A stretch of DNA of 64,000 bases from Fibrobacter sp. UBA7003 (GCA_002449765.1 DJXN01000015.1:248001-312000); one strand, 5' to 3'; shown: positions 8,484 to 18,043, counted from the first letter of the stretch. The notes: generated by a model not told the origin, from the letters alone. Program-made: numbers and translations.

Positions 8484-9157
8484 TTCGCTTCGGAGCTGGA
8501 ATCTTCTTTGTTGCTAGGTCCGGCGCCTTCCGCGTCGACGATCTCGGCGTCGGTCACAGCCTTGCCGTCCTGGTCGGCGAGCGCCTTGAAGTAGGCCGTT
8601 GCCGTCTTGCCGACTTCGAACGTGTCGTAGTAGGTGTAGGCTCCGTTGCCCACTGCCCCCACGACCGGAATGGCGCGGAGCAGCGACTTGCTCAGGAACT
8701 TCGAGGAAATCTTGATGCCGATTTTCTGGATGAGCGCCTTGAGCGCGGTGGTGGAGAGCTTCTGTACCACGATGCGGCTGCCGGTGCGCACGGCGATGTC
8801 ACGGATGAGCTGGGCCGCGCTATGGCGGAACAGGCACCAGACCATGGCCTCGCGGCTTAGTAGGGCGAGCTTGCCGTAGCTTGCCGCGATGTCGGCGACG
8901 AGCTGCGCCTGGATGCGCCAGATGGCGGCGATGTCCGGGATGGCGGTGAGGATGCCCGTGATTCCTGCAGGGATAGAGAGCGTGGCGCTTATGGTGGCCG
9001 CCTTGAACGCCGCCTGCTGGATAAGCTGGTTCGCCCTCTTTTCCGGTTCCCGGTTTTCGGCGTACAGGGAGTCGGGAATATTCGTGATGAGGTCGAAAAG
9101 GATATTGGTCGCCTTTTCCTTGAGTTTTTTCTTGGTATTCTCGGTTTCTTCGGTCAT
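8480..9157 (-). CDS. EcsC-like protein
   Basis: The 225-residue protein begins at 9157, where an AGGAG site lies 6 nt upstream; the longer frame to 9265 has no such support. It has a charged N-terminus, then amphipathic and hydrophobic helices with Gly/Ala/Pro-rich segments (a G-I-T-G-I-L-T-A-I-P-D region, a P-V-V-G-A-V-G-N-G region), and an acidic, Ser-rich tail. This resembles the EcsC family of membrane-associated proteins of unknown activity. It is the first gene of a pair with the GT-C-like membrane protein. Confidence 0.55.
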   Translation of the reverse strand: MTEETENTKKKLKEKATNILFDLITNIPDSLYAENREPEKRANQLIQQAAFKAATISATLSIPAGITGILTAIPDIAAIWRIQAQLVADIAASYGKLALLSREAMVWCLFRHSAAQLIRDIAVRTGSRIVVQKLSTTALKALIQKIGIKISSKFLSKSLLRAIPVVGAVGNGAYTYYDTFEVGKTATAYFKALADQDGKAVTDAEIVDAEGAGPSNKEDSSSEAK

Positions 9158-9298
9158 TCGGGACTCCTGTAATGATGAGACTATTTTAATAAATCCTGCG
9201 GGGGGTGGCAGGGGATGTTTGGTAAATGTCCCTTGACAGCGTGTCGGTATTGCCGAAGATTGCATTTAGGTAAAAAAATGTTTATTTTTTGTTGTGAA

Positions 9299-11251
9299 AT
9301 GAGACTGTTCCGTTCTTGCATATTCATGGTTTCCGTGGTCGCGGTTCTCGCTGTGCCGTCTCTTGCGAAAAACGTATTCGTGGCGGTTCTCGAGACGGTT
9401 ACCATGGGAAGTTCCGTGTCCAGGGCCGAGAAGGTGTTCCTGACGGACAAGCTCCGGTCCCAGGCGGTGGAAGTCCTGCCCTCGTATAAGGACTTTGTCG
9501 TCATGACGCGTGAAAACATCCTCGCATTTTTGCCGCCCGACAAGTCGCTGGAGGAATGCGAAGGCGGATGTCTCGTGCAGACGGGCAAGAATATCGCGGC
9601 GGACTACGTGGCGCAGGCCCGCGTGGGGCAGTTCGGTTCGGACTTGACCCTCACGGTCGAACTCTACGAGACGGCGAGCGGCAGGATGCTTTCCAGCTAT
9701 ACGAGCCGGAATTCTTCCGTGGATGAACTCCTCTCCGAAATCGAGAGCCGCTCGGCGATGCTGTTCGGGACCATTCCGGGAGCCATTACGGTAAATGCGG
9801 AAAAAGACGGCGGTGGTCATGGCGGATTCACAAGCGTGTCGATGGGAAGTCACTGGTCGTCGTCCAGAATAAAAAAACGGCTGATAGAAGTCTCCTCAAA
9901 TCCTGTGGGTGCGTTGCTAAGCGTGGATGGTCGTCCGCAGTCGAACTGCCAGAGTACGCCCTGCAATGTGGAACTTACTGAAGGAAACCATAAGTTTACA
10001 TTTGTGTTGGACCGTTACTTCGACCTTGATACGCTCGTGAACGTGAATGGCAATACTACTAGTCTCGGTGTGCGGATGAAACCGAATTTTGGAACGCTTG
10101 TCATTGACCCGAAATTTCCCGATCGTCTAGGGAGCGCGGATGGACTCTCGGTACAAGTTGATAACGAAGACGGAAGTCTGGAAAATACGCTTTCGCCGGG
10201 ATGGTATCGCGTCGAACTGAAACACGCGTGCTACGAGGATGTGCTCTTTAATGTAAATATAGCCCGAGGTCAGGAATTCCGGTTCGATAAGAAACTTGTT
10301 CCCAAGAATGGGCATGTGTCGATTCGCGCCCGTCAGGGAGACTCTCCCCAGAGGGTGCCTGTGTATGTCAACGGCAAGAAGGCCGGGATGACGCCCTTTG
10401 ACGAGGATGTCTCTGTCTGCGCTACCGTTACGGTGGGCGATGAACAGGCGGGATTCCCCTATGCAATCCAGGCGCATGCGGAAACGGAATGGGTCTACGA
10501 AATTCCCGAGGAAGAGGAAGAAAATGAAGAGGAATCTTACGACAGTTACGAATATTCCAGTTCCAGCGAATATACATTCAATCTGTCCGGGTTCTATAGC
10601 AGCTCCTCGCGTAGGCGCTCCGAAAGTTCAAGTTCTTATTCCATCAATGAAGTGGTTTCTTCTTCGGACAGCGAGGGACCCGTTAGATTCATTATTCAGG
10701 GCTTGATGGGATTTGGGTTCGAAGCTCTTCGCGAGGATGGCGTTGAAGATGAAGAAGTTCTGACGTTCTATGACAATATGAATGGCGGCTGTGATTACTG
10801 GGATGATTATTATGGTCGATGCTCTGGCTATTCCGATACAGCTAGTATTGATGGCTTATATGGATATATTGATTTGTTCCTTGGACTGGAATTCGCCCGC
10901 TTCCTCACAATTGGAGCGGGAGCAGGAATCGGAGTCTACACGTTGTCCTCGACGGACGACAAAAATCTTGATGAAGATCTCCCCGGTGCGAATTTTGCTC
11001 CGAACATATTCTTCGAGGTCTCCTTGGGGACGGAATATACGTTTGGTGCCCGCTACATGTACGTCTTTGAACCCCGTTGGCCGAGTACTAGGATGTCGGG
11101 CTTTTTTGAATGGCTGAATGTGTTCGGAATTGAATTGGGTGGAACGAATACAGAAGGCCTGGGAACGAATTTCTTCTTTTCAGTTTATCTCAGGGCCCCT
11201 ACGCGCGGGAACCTCACTGAATTGCTTAAAGATACAAAGAAAAAGAACTAG
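9299..11251 (+). CDS. PEGA-domain secreted protein with C-terminal barrel-like region
   Basis: The start at 9299 gives a clean signal peptide (MRLFR, hydrophobic core, SLA-KN near residue 23); an ATG at 9278 in the same frame is an alternative. An N-terminal domain (about 25-180) resembles CsgG/FlgO-type lipoprotein folds. A PEGA-like domain at about 194-260 has the 'NPVGALLSVDG' turn and an STPC site, and a second occurs at about 340-385. A Glu- then Ser-rich low-complexity stretch spans about 403-460. The last 190 residues alternate aromatic and polar residues like an outer-membrane beta-barrel. Probably a surface or peptidoglycan-linked envelope protein; no enzyme motif is seen. Confidence 0.7.
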   Translation: MRLFRSCIFMVSVVAVLAVPSLAKNVFVAVLETVTMGSSVSRAEKVFLTDKLRSQAVEVLPSYKDFVVMTRENILAFLPPDKSLEECEGGCLVQTGKNIAADYVAQARVGQFGSDLTLTVELYETASGRMLSSYTSRNSSVDELLSEIESRSAMLFGTIPGAITVNAEKDGGGHGGFTSVSMGSHWSSSRIKKRLIEVSSNPVGALLSVDGRPQSNCQSTPCNVELTEGNHKFTFVLDRYFDLDTLVNVNGNTTSLGVRMKPNFGTLVIDPKFPDRLGSADGLSVQVDNEDGSLENTLSPGWYRVELKHACYEDVLFNVNIARGQEFRFDKKLVPKNGHVSIRARQGDSPQRVPVYVNGKKAGMTPFDEDVSVCATVTVGDEQAGFPYAIQAHAETEWVYEIPEEEEENEEESYDSYEYSSSSEYTFNLSGFYSSSSRRRSESSSSYSINEVVSSSDSEGPVRFIIQGLMGFGFEALREDGVEDEEVLTFYDNMNGGCDYWDDYYGRCSGYSDTASIDGLYGYIDLFLGLEFARFLTIGAGAGIGVYTLSSTDDKNLDEDLPGANFAPNIFFEVSLGTEYTFGARYMYVFEPRWPSTRMSGFFEWLNVFGIELGGTNTEGLGTNFFFSVYLRAPTRGNLTELLKDTKKKN

Positions 11252-11607
11252 AACAGGATTTTCGCAATCCCGCCGGCGATACCCGCGAGCTTGTCACCGC
11301 TGTAGTCTGCAATCGCGAAACGCAGCGTGCGGCCTTCCATCGCCATCGCGAGCGCTTCGTTTATCCATGTCCTTTCGCAGGTGATCTTGTCGACGGTGAG
11401 CTCGGTGCCCTTGTCGCCGTCGTCAAAGCCGTAGTAGCCGCGGAACATCGTGGGCTCGGTTTCGCCACGCAATATAATGCGGACCTCGGCAATCCTCGCT
11501 TCGGAGTCGATGGATATTTCCTCGATGTCGCCAAAACGGAGGACGGTCTCGTTCTTGCGGATGATAGATTCGACCGCCCTGTCCCGGAGGTTCCCTAGAA
11601 ACGACAT
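11248..11607 (-). CDS. Conserved small protein, unknown function
   Basis: The 119-residue soluble protein has no signal peptide. It starts MSFLGNLRD and ends in a hydrophobic Gly/Ala/Ile tail. GGGAG lies about 9 nt before the ATG. I recognise no family. It is the last gene of the helicase-map operon (25 bp after map) and its stop overlaps that of the convergent PEGA gene by 4 bp. Confidence 0.7.
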   Translation of the reverse strand: MSFLGNLRDRAVESIIRKNETVLRFGDIEEISIDSEARIAEVRIILRGETEPTMFRGYYGFDDGDKGTELTVDKITCERTWINEALAMAMEGRTLRFAIADYSGDKLAGIAGGIAKILF

Positions 11608-11632
11608 CGTGCTTTACTCCCGGAGTCCTGCC

Positions 11633-12394
11633 TTAGCGGGGCAGAGTGAGAATCTCGATTCCGTTCTTCGTCTTGACGATGGTGTGTTCCCACTGGGCGC
11701 TGAGGCTTCCGTCTCGGGTCACGGCCGTCCATCCATCGCTGAGCGTCTTGGTGCCCGGGCGTCCGACGTTGATCATCGGCTCCACGGTGAACACGTTGCC
11801 GACCTCAATGAAGGGCGTGCGTTCGGAATTGCGGAAATGGAGCACGGTCGGTTCCTCGTGGAATCCGCGGCCGATGCCGTGTCCGCAGTAGTCTTCCACT
11901 ACGCTGAATCCGTGTTCGTCGGCGATGTCCTGGATGGCGCATCCGATATCCGAGAAGCGGGCGCACGGTTCTCCGGCGGCGCGGATGCCTTCTTCCATGC
12001 AGAACTTCGCGGTATCGACCAGTTCCTGCGCGAGGCTAGAAACCTTGCCGACGCAGAACATGGCAGATGTGTCTCCGTGGTAGCCCGAAAGGATAGTCGT
12101 GATGTCGATGTTCACGATGTCGCCATCCTTGAGGATGGTGTCGGCACGTGGAATGCCGTGGCACACGACTTCGTTGATGCTGATGCAGGCGTAACGCGGG
12201 TAGCCGTGGTAGCCCATGCAGGCGGAGATTCCCTTGTGGGCGCGCGTGTAGTCGCCGATGAATTCGTCAATTTCGAGTGTCGAGACTCCCGGCTTGCACA
12301 TTTCGCCTGCGCGGATGAGCGTCTCGGCGGCGAGCGCTCCGGCATCACGGATGAGTTCGATTTCCTTTGCGGATTTTACCTTTATCTTTGCCAT
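11633..12394 (-). CDS. map: Methionine aminopeptidase, type I
   Basis: The 253-residue enzyme removes the initiator Met from new proteins. All expected residues are present: His79, the metal ligands Asp97, Asp108, His172, Glu205 and Glu236, in the same spacing as E. coli MetAP. It lacks the N-terminal zinc-finger extension found in some type Ia enzymes. It lies 25 bp downstream of a DEAD-box helicase gene and is probably co-transcribed from the leaderless promoter of that gene. Confidence 0.96.
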   Translation of the reverse strand: MAKIKVKSAKEIELIRDAGALAAETLIRAGEMCKPGVSTLEIDEFIGDYTRAHKGISACMGYHGYPRYACISINEVVCHGIPRADTILKDGDIVNIDITTILSGYHGDTSAMFCVGKVSSLAQELVDTAKFCMEEGIRAAGEPCARFSDIGCAIQDIADEHGFSVVEDYCGHGIGRGFHEEPTVLHFRNSERTPFIEVGNVFTVEPMINVGRPGTKTLSDGWTAVTRDGSLSAQWEHTIVKTKNGIEILTLPR

Positions 12395-12419
12395 TTTGCT
12401 TACCTAAAACCAGTCTAAC

Positions 12420-13811
12420 TTAATTTTTCCAAATGTAGCGGTCGACGAGGTAGGCTAGAAGCATCTGGTCTTCGACGGGGCCGTTTGCCAAATCTTTCAC
12501 GAGCGGGAGCATGCGGCTGATGCGTTCGGTCGCCTTCTGGCCGCCGAAGTGCCTGCGTTCCTGTTCCAGCGAGGTGCGCGCGCGGTCGCTGACGCGCCTT
12601 GCAATGTCTTCGTTGGACGGGATTTCTTTCTTGATGAAGTTGATGCCGAAGTCCGCCGCGGTCTGCCGGATTTCGATTTCTTCGACAGGCGTGATGAGCG
12701 AGATGCAGAGGCCACTCCTGCCCGCACGGGCGGTGCGCCCGCTACGGTGCACGTACACTTCGTGGTCGGCCGGGTGGTCGTAGACAATCACGTGGGTCAC
12801 GTGGTCCACGTCGATGCCGCGGGCGGCAACGTCGGTGCAGATGAGGATGCGGAGCTTCTTTTCGCGGAAAGCGTTGAGCGTCTTCTCGCGCATGGCCTGT
12901 GCCACGTCGCCGCTGAGAGCCCCCACCTTGAATCCATAGCCCGAAAGCACCTGTTCGAGGTAGCTTACGTCGCTCTTCTTGTTGCAGAAAATCATGCAAC
13001 TGTCGGGATTGTAGTATTCGAGCACCTTGATGGTCATGGAATCCTTGTCCATCACGTCGCAGGGGTACCAGTAGTGCTCGAGGTTGTTCGCGATGACTTT
13101 GTCGTAGCTGAGCGAGAGAAATTCGGCACTCGGACGCTGGAATTCGCGGGCGAGGCTCTTCACCGTCTGCGGAATCGTCGCACTGAACATCGTGCACGAG
13201 ATTGCCTTGGGCAGGTAGCGGCGAATCTTCTGCATGTCGGGGTAGAATCCCATCGAGAGCATTTCGTCCGCTTCATCGAGAATCAGGTCGCGGATGTCGA
13301 GGAAATCGACGTTGCCGCGCTGCACGTGGTCCATGAGGCGTCCCGGAGTCGCGACGATGATGTGGACCCCGTTCCTGAGAGCCTTCAGTTGCGGTTCGTA
13401 GCTGACACCGCCGAAAATGGCGACCGAGCGGATGCCCGTGCCTTCGGCAAGTTTTTCGATTTCGTCTTCTACCTGGATGCAGAGTTCGCGGGTGGGCACG
13501 AGGATCAGCGCCTGTGGGTAGATGTGGTCGCGGACGATGACCTGCAGGAGCGGGAGCACGTAGGCGCCGGTCTTGCCCGAACCGGTCTTGGACTGCACCA
13601 GCATGTCGCGGGCGGCAAGCATGTAGGGGATGGTCTTCTTTTGGACGGGCATGAGCTGCGTCCAGCCGTGCTTCGCCAGAACTTTTTTCTGTTCGTCGGG
13701 AAGCATGTCGAATGTGTAGTCGGGGAGCTTGTTCTTGGGCTCGATGATATTGACCGGCGTAAGGAACGGATTTACTTCTTCTTTCTTTTCTTCTTGTATT
13801 TCTTCGCTCAT
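12420..13811 (-). CDS. DEAD-box RNA helicase
   Basis: The 463-residue helicase has motif I SKTGSGKT (74-81), PTREL (106-110), TPGR, DEAD (179-182), SAT (210-212) and the C-terminal HRSGRTAR motif, in which the usual G before the last R is A. It has a short acidic N-terminal extension and no long C-terminal RNA-binding tail. The role is RNA unwinding, in ribosome assembly or mRNA decay. The ATG at 13811 is preferred over a GTG at 13820 because the TATCTTTG box covers 13827-13820. Confidence 0.92.
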   Translation of the reverse strand: MSEEIQEEKKEEVNPFLTPVNIIEPKNKLPDYTFDMLPDEQKKVLAKHGWTQLMPVQKKTIPYMLAARDMLVQSKTGSGKTGAYVLPLLQVIVRDHIYPQALILVPTRELCIQVEDEIEKLAEGTGIRSVAIFGGVSYEPQLKALRNGVHIIVATPGRLMDHVQRGNVDFLDIRDLILDEADEMLSMGFYPDMQKIRRYLPKAISCTMFSATIPQTVKSLAREFQRPSAEFLSLSYDKVIANNLEHYWYPCDVMDKDSMTIKVLEYYNPDSCMIFCNKKSDVSYLEQVLSGYGFKVGALSGDVAQAMREKTLNAFREKKLRILICTDVAARGIDVDHVTHVIVYDHPADHEVYVHRSGRTARAGRSGLCISLITPVEEIEIRQTAADFGINFIKKEIPSNEDIARRVSDRARTSLEQERRHFGGQKATERISRMLPLVKDLANGPVEDQMLLAYLVDRYIWKN

Positions 13812-13819
13812 AGTGGGCA

Positions 13820-13827
13820 CAAAGATA
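13820..13827 (-). promoter_or_regulatory. Helicase-map operon promoter box TATCTTTG
   Basis: An exact TAnnTTTG box ends 8 nt before the ATG at 13811; the predicted transcript starts within a few bases of the start codon. Confidence 0.65.
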
Positions 13828-13905
13828 GAAAAAATCTACATGGGACGTTCACCGCTTGCGCGTGCGTAAGCGCGAGGCGAACTATGTTCGCCGAAGTTTG
13901 TATCG

Positions 13906-15171
13906 TTACAGACTCCAGTGGTATTCGAGTCCGAGGCCGACGAACCAGTCGATGGTGGAGCCTCCGATAATTGTGGGCGCCGCCGCCGCTTCGGGGGTCG
14001 GATCCACGTACATGTCGCGTCCGCGTGTCGAAATCCCGGTGCGGATTCCTATGCCATAGTGCTTCTTGAAAACGAACTGGGCTGCTCCGCCGATGACGCC
14101 TCCCTTGTAGGCTTCCTCGAAGCGGATACGGACCTTGTAGGCGCGCGAGGGTTCCTTCACGTCGTCGTTGAGCGCGATATCCTCGACAAAGAAGCTGTAC
14201 TGGAATCCGAGAATGAGGAGGAGGCTGATGTCGAGCCAGCTCTTGATATTGTAGGTCCTAGAGAACAGCGCGTTGAGGCCGATTTCGTGCTGGTAAAAGT
14301 CCCAGTGGTCGAGCTCGTCGTAGACGGGGTCGTCGTCATCGGTCTTTACCCTGTGCTTTGCGAAACGGTACTGGAGTTCGAGGCCGATGAACCCGTACCA
14401 GATGCCGCCGAGATAGGCGTTGAGCAACGGGTCGGAATCATCGATAAAATTCCAGAGGCTTACCGAATCCTTCGTGATGCGGTAGTTGCGCACTTCGCTT
14501 TCGACGTGGCTCTTGTACCAGGTGTAGGGCGTAAGCGGAATATGTGCCTGCGAATATCCGAACGCTACTCCGGCCCAGGCCCGGAACTTGGGAACTTCCT
14601 GGTAAAGGTCGTCGGGCTCGTCCTGCAATTTTTGGCGCTCTTCCTTCGAGAGCCTTCGTTTGGTCTTTCCCGAAAAGAATGTGCTTGCGATTTTGTCGGC
14701 GAGTGCTACCTTGTCTGCATTCTTGGCAATCGACCCCGCGACTTTCGGGTTTGTCGAAGTCTCGTCGAAAATGGCGACGTTGATGTTGTCCCCGCTTTCG
14801 GCCAGGTAGAGCACGATATTGTCTTCAAGACTTTGCACCTTGGCCATGAGGGCGGGGTGGCGGATGTGCAGGTATTCCTCGTCGAGGGCGGGATCCATGT
14901 TCTTCTGCAACCATCGAGCGTAGTGCATGGCGACGGAGTCTCGTTCCCATTCCCCGAAAAGCCTGCACTTGGGTTCGCCTGCGCCGGAGTTGTTGCGCTT
15001 GAGCGAGAGGCAGAGTTCACGGGGGTCGACAGGGCTCTGCGCATCGGGAGTCCAGATGAGGATGTCCGCGTTTTCCCACAGCACCGGGTGCTTGTTGAAG
15101 TACACGTCCTTCGCGAGGCTCGTGGCGGCGAGGGCAAGGAGTGCTAGGATGAATGCCATGGCCCGCTTCAT
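13906..15171 (-). CDS. Secreted protein with barrel-like C-terminus
   Basis: The 421-residue protein has a signal peptide (MKRAM, Ala/Leu core, SLA-K at about residue 20). The first half is acidic and soluble (about 20-175). A Lys/Arg/Glu-rich segment (about 170-190) leads into a region of alternating aromatic residues ending in Y-H-W-S-L, typical of an outer-membrane barrel. No enzyme motif was found. It overlaps the preceding lipoprotein gene by 4 bp, suggesting the two act together in the envelope. Confidence 0.7.
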   Translation of the reverse strand: MKRAMAFILALLALAATSLAKDVYFNKHPVLWENADILIWTPDAQSPVDPRELCLSLKRNNSGAGEPKCRLFGEWERDSVAMHYARWLQKNMDPALDEEYLHIRHPALMAKVQSLEDNIVLYLAESGDNINVAIFDETSTNPKVAGSIAKNADKVALADKIASTFFSGKTKRRLSKEERQKLQDEPDDLYQEVPKFRAWAGVAFGYSQAHIPLTPYTWYKSHVESEVRNYRITKDSVSLWNFIDDSDPLLNAYLGGIWYGFIGLELQYRFAKHRVKTDDDDPVYDELDHWDFYQHEIGLNALFSRTYNIKSWLDISLLLILGFQYSFFVEDIALNDDVKEPSRAYKVRIRFEEAYKGGVIGGAAQFVFKKHYGIGIRTGISTRGRDMYVDPTPEAAAAPTIIGGSTIDWFVGLGLEYHWSL

Positions 15172-15857
15172 TTCTGCACCCCCTCGTAGAGGCTTATGCG
15201 AATCTTGCGTGCTGCGGTGGCGATGAGTGATTTCATGTCGTCCATCGAGAGCTTTACGATGGGCTGCTGGATTTCTTCAACGGCGCTAAACAGCGGACGC
15301 TGCCTTTCGTTGTCCCAGAGCGTGTACGAGAATATGGCGCTCAGGTTCTTGGAGGTCGGTTTCTCTTCGTTTTCCTTGTGGATGAGGTCGTAGTCGTAGT
15401 AGAGTTCGCGCTTCAGGTCGGTTCCGATGATGAACTCGTGGATGATGAGTACAAGGGCCGGGGTCGAACCGTCGGCATTCTTGACGGCGATGCCCTGTTC
15501 CGGGAAGTGTCCCTTGATGAAGATTCGGTCGTCGAGCTTCTGGCTCTCTTCGGGGTATGCGTTTATGGTCGCGTCGGGAACGTCCTTGAGCGCCGGGTAT
15601 GCCCTGCGCATTTCATCGAGGAAGGCGCGTTCGCAGAACGATGTCACCTGCACCTGCGCACTCTCGGGAGCGATTTCCAGTTTCTTGGCGAACCACTTGG
15701 ACCGCGTCAGCACGAATGCGTTCTGCGTGCCGCTGATGGAAAGCGCGCTGTAGGGGGGCTGCTTGTATAGCGGATGCGACTTGCTCCAATGGTACGACGG
15801 GCCGCACCCGACAAGGGCGCACACGGCGATGCACAGTGTGGCAAGCTTCCTAAACAC
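15168..15857 (-). CDS. Lipoprotein, unknown function
   Basis: The 229-residue protein has lipobox LVGC (Cys18). The mature part has no recognised domain. It is coupled to the barrel-like protein by a 4-bp ATGA overlap and follows pyrE by 26 bp in what looks like one long operon from purU. Confidence 0.75.
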   Translation of the reverse strand: MFRKLATLCIAVCALVGCGPSYHWSKSHPLYKQPPYSALSISGTQNAFVLTRSKWFAKKLEIAPESAQVQVTSFCERAFLDEMRRAYPALKDVPDATINAYPEESQKLDDRIFIKGHFPEQGIAVKNADGSTPALVLIIHEFIIGTDLKRELYYDYDLIHKENEEKPTSKNLSAIFSYTLWDNERQRPLFSAVEEIQQPIVKLSMDDMKSLIATAARKIRISLYEGVQK

Positions 15858-15883
15858 GTCACTCCCTCAATGGAAGGCTGGCC

Positions 15884-16555
15884 CTAGTTGGCGCCCCACT
15901 TTTCGCGGTAGGCGTAAACCTTTTCGAGGATTCCTTCGGGGGCGTTGATCGCCTTGCGGTTCTCTTCGCTTTCGAGGAATGCGATGATATCGTTGATGTT
16001 CACGATGGAGTGGGCCTCGATTCCGTATTCGTCCTGCACCGTCTGGAGCGCGGACTTGCCGTTGTCGAGCTTTTCCTTGCGGTCGACGGAAATGAGAAGC
16101 CCGATGACATTCGCGTTCTCGATTTTTGAGAGCGCCTGCATCGTCTCGTTCACGCTGGTGCCTGCGGTAATCACGTCCTCGATAATCACGACGTTCGTCT
16201 TCTCGGTGTACTTGTAGCCGACGAGCATGCCGCCTTCGCCGTGGTCCTTCGCCTCCTTGCGGTTGTAGGTGAAGGTGAGGTTCTGGGCGTACACGTCGCT
16301 GAGTTTCATCGCGGTAGCGGCGCAGAGCGGAATTCCCTTGTAGGCCGGGCCGTAGAGGTTCTGGGCCTTGCCGTCGAAGTGGACCATGTAGGTGCTTGCG
16401 TAGTATTCGGCAAGCTTCGAAAGTGTAGCTCCGGTGCGGAACTCCCCGGTGTTGATGAAATACGGGGTTTCGCGGCCGCTCTTGGTGACGAAGGTTCCGA
16501 ACTTGAGCGCGCCCGCTTCAACGAGAAAATGGACAAACTGGTCTTTGATGTTCAT
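15884..16555 (-). CDS. pyrE: Orotate phosphoribosyltransferase
   Basis: The 223-residue enzyme joins orotate and PRPP to give OMP in pyrimidine synthesis. The PRPP loop VVIIEDVITAGTS is at 122-134, and the mobile catalytic loop with RKEAKDHGE is at 99-107. The start at 16555 has an AAGGA site 7 nt upstream; the longer frame to 16597 does not match the family N-terminus. Confidence 0.95.
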   Translation of the reverse strand: MNIKDQFVHFLVEAGALKFGTFVTKSGRETPYFINTGEFRTGATLSKLAEYYASTYMVHFDGKAQNLYGPAYKGIPLCAATAMKLSDVYAQNLTFTYNRKEAKDHGEGGMLVGYKYTEKTNVVIIEDVITAGTSVNETMQALSKIENANVIGLLISVDRKEKLDNGKSALQTVQDEYGIEAHSIVNINDIIAFLESEENRKAINAPEGILEKVYAYREKWGAN

Positions 16556-16565
16556 AGGAAAATCC

Positions 16566-17090
16566 TTATGCGGCACCGCCCAGGAGGAGGGCTGCAATGC
16601 TGGAGAATACGGCGACCTTCTCGGTCAGGACTTCGATGGCGATGAGGATGGCGAACACCACCACGCAGAGCCCGATATAGAAGTAGAAAGACTTCTTGAA
16701 TCCCTTGATCTTGAGCTTGAAGATGAGCCAGAGGACAAAGCTCAGGATGGCGCTGAATATCCAGGCTGCTGCTCCCGGCAGGGGGACGAGCCTGCTCACG
16801 CCGAAGGTAAGGGCAATGCCCGGGATGAAGAAGAAGGCGATGCACAGCACGCAGAGGAGGGCGAATCCCACGTAGTGCGCGAACCCGCGTTCCTTCTGGA
16901 TGATAATCTGCGGTTCCTCGCTTTCCGGCTTCGGGGCTTCGGCGACGGTTTCCTGTTGGGCTGCTTCTTCCGGGGCTGCTTCGGCAGCTGTCGTATCGTT
17001 TGTTGCGGGGGCAGCGTTCGTGGCTTCGGCGGCTTCGACTGCGGGAGCCTCGGTGGTTTCCTTGTTCTCGTTCAGGTTTTCTTCGTTCAT
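16566..17090 (-). CDS. Membrane protein with Ala/Glu-rich N-terminal tail
   Basis: The 174-residue protein has an N-terminal 68 residues that are disordered and acidic, made of Glu, Ala, Thr and Asn. Four hydrophobic spans follow (about 72-90, 96-118, 122-135, 140-172). No family was recognised. It lies between purU and pyrE with gaps of 8 and 10 bp, so it is made with them. Confidence 0.7.
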   Translation of the reverse strand: MNEENLNENKETTEAPAVEAAEATNAAPATNDTTAAEAAPEEAAQQETVAEAPKPESEEPQIIIQKERGFAHYVGFALLCVLCIAFFFIPGIALTFGVSRLVPLPGAAAWIFSAILSFVLWLIFKLKIKGFKKSFYFYIGLCVVVFAILIAIEVLTEKVAVFSSIAALLLGGAA

Positions 17091-17098
17091 GTTAACTC

Positions 17099-17944
17099 CT
17101 ACAGGATAAAGGTTCTTCCGGCGTAGACGAAAACGCGGTGCTCAAGCCAGAGTTTGAGGGCGGCAGAAAGCGTCCGCTTCTCGATGTCCTTTCCAAGTTC
17201 CACCAGTTCGTCGATGCTTGCCGTTTCGGGCACGCGCTGGATATCCTGGCAGATGATGGGCCCCTGGTCCAAGTCCTCGGTGGCAAAATGCGCCGTGGCG
17301 CCGATAATCTTCACGCCCTTGTGCCATGCCTGGTGGTAGGGCTTTGCCCCCTTGAATGCGGGGAGGAACCCGTGGTGGATGTTGATAATCCTGTACTTGA
17401 ATTCCTCGGTAAAAGCCTCGCTCAGAATCTGCATGTAGCGGGCGAGCACGATGGTGTCGGTCTTCGTCTCCTCGATGATTTCGCGGAAACGGTTCTCGGG
17501 AATGCTCTTGTCCGGGTTCGACGGCACGTAGTAGAACGGGACTCCGAAAGTGCCGCCCACGGGACCTAAGTCGGGGTGGTTCCCGACGATGCAGCTGAAT
17601 TCGCAGGGGAGGTCTCCGTCGCGTCTCTTGAGCAAGAGGTCGTAGAGGCAGTGGTCCGTCTTCGAGACGAAAATGGCCACGCGTTCGGTCTTGGAGGTGT
17701 CGAACAGCTTCCAGTTCAGCTGGAGGTGCGGGGCGAGCGTTTCGAGGTGCTTGTTGACTTCGCTGATGTCGCCAGCTTCCAGTTCAAAAACGGCTCGGAG
17801 GAAAAAGGTCTCGATATCTTTCGCCGTATGCTGTTGCAGGTCGATGATATTGGCGCCTGCTTTGGCGAGAACCTGGGTGGTCCCGGCGATAAGCCCCTTT
17901 TGGTCGGGGCAGTGAATTTGCAAAATGTAACGGGTCATAGCCAT
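17099..17944 (-). CDS. purU: Formyltetrahydrofolate deformylase
   Basis: The 281-residue enzyme has an N-terminal ACT-type domain (about 5-80) and a formyltransferase-like domain with the catalytic NIHHGFLPAF segment and a downstream G-P-I-I-C-Q-D motif. It splits 10-formyl-THF into THF and formate, balancing one-carbon units for purine synthesis. The start is 17944 (or the in-frame ATG at 17938): TACATTTT ends 4 nt before 17944. The open frame that continues to 19204 is antisense to the FISUMP gene and not part of this protein. Confidence 0.93.
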   Translation of the reverse strand: MAMTRYILQIHCPDQKGLIAGTTQVLAKAGANIIDLQQHTAKDIETFFLRAVFELEAGDISEVNKHLETLAPHLQLNWKLFDTSKTERVAIFVSKTDHCLYDLLLKRRDGDLPCEFSCIVGNHPDLGPVGGTFGVPFYYVPSNPDKSIPENRFREIIEETKTDTIVLARYMQILSEAFTEEFKYRIINIHHGFLPAFKGAKPYHQAWHKGVKIIGATAHFATEDLDQGPIICQDIQRVPETASIDELVELGKDIEKRTLSAALKLWLEHRVFVYAGRTFIL

Positions 17945-17948
17945 ATGT

Positions 17949-17956
17949 AAAATGTA
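17949..17956 (-). promoter_or_regulatory. purU operon promoter box TACATTTT
   Basis: A TAnnTTTG-like box ends 4 nt before the ATG at 17944. No ribosome-binding site is visible, which fits a leaderless mRNA. Confidence 0.6.
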
Positions 17957-18043
17957 GTTAATTGTAAAAAGGGCGCCTTGAGGAATTCCGCAAAAAAAGC
18001 TAACATTCAATACGTTGTGCAACATAAGCAAAGAAGGCAGGAA

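Noticed and set aside
13873..13889. Terminator hairpin GGCGAAC/GTTCGCC after the 13906 gene
   Set aside because: The stem is perfect but lacks a T-run on the - strand, so termination cannot be claimed.
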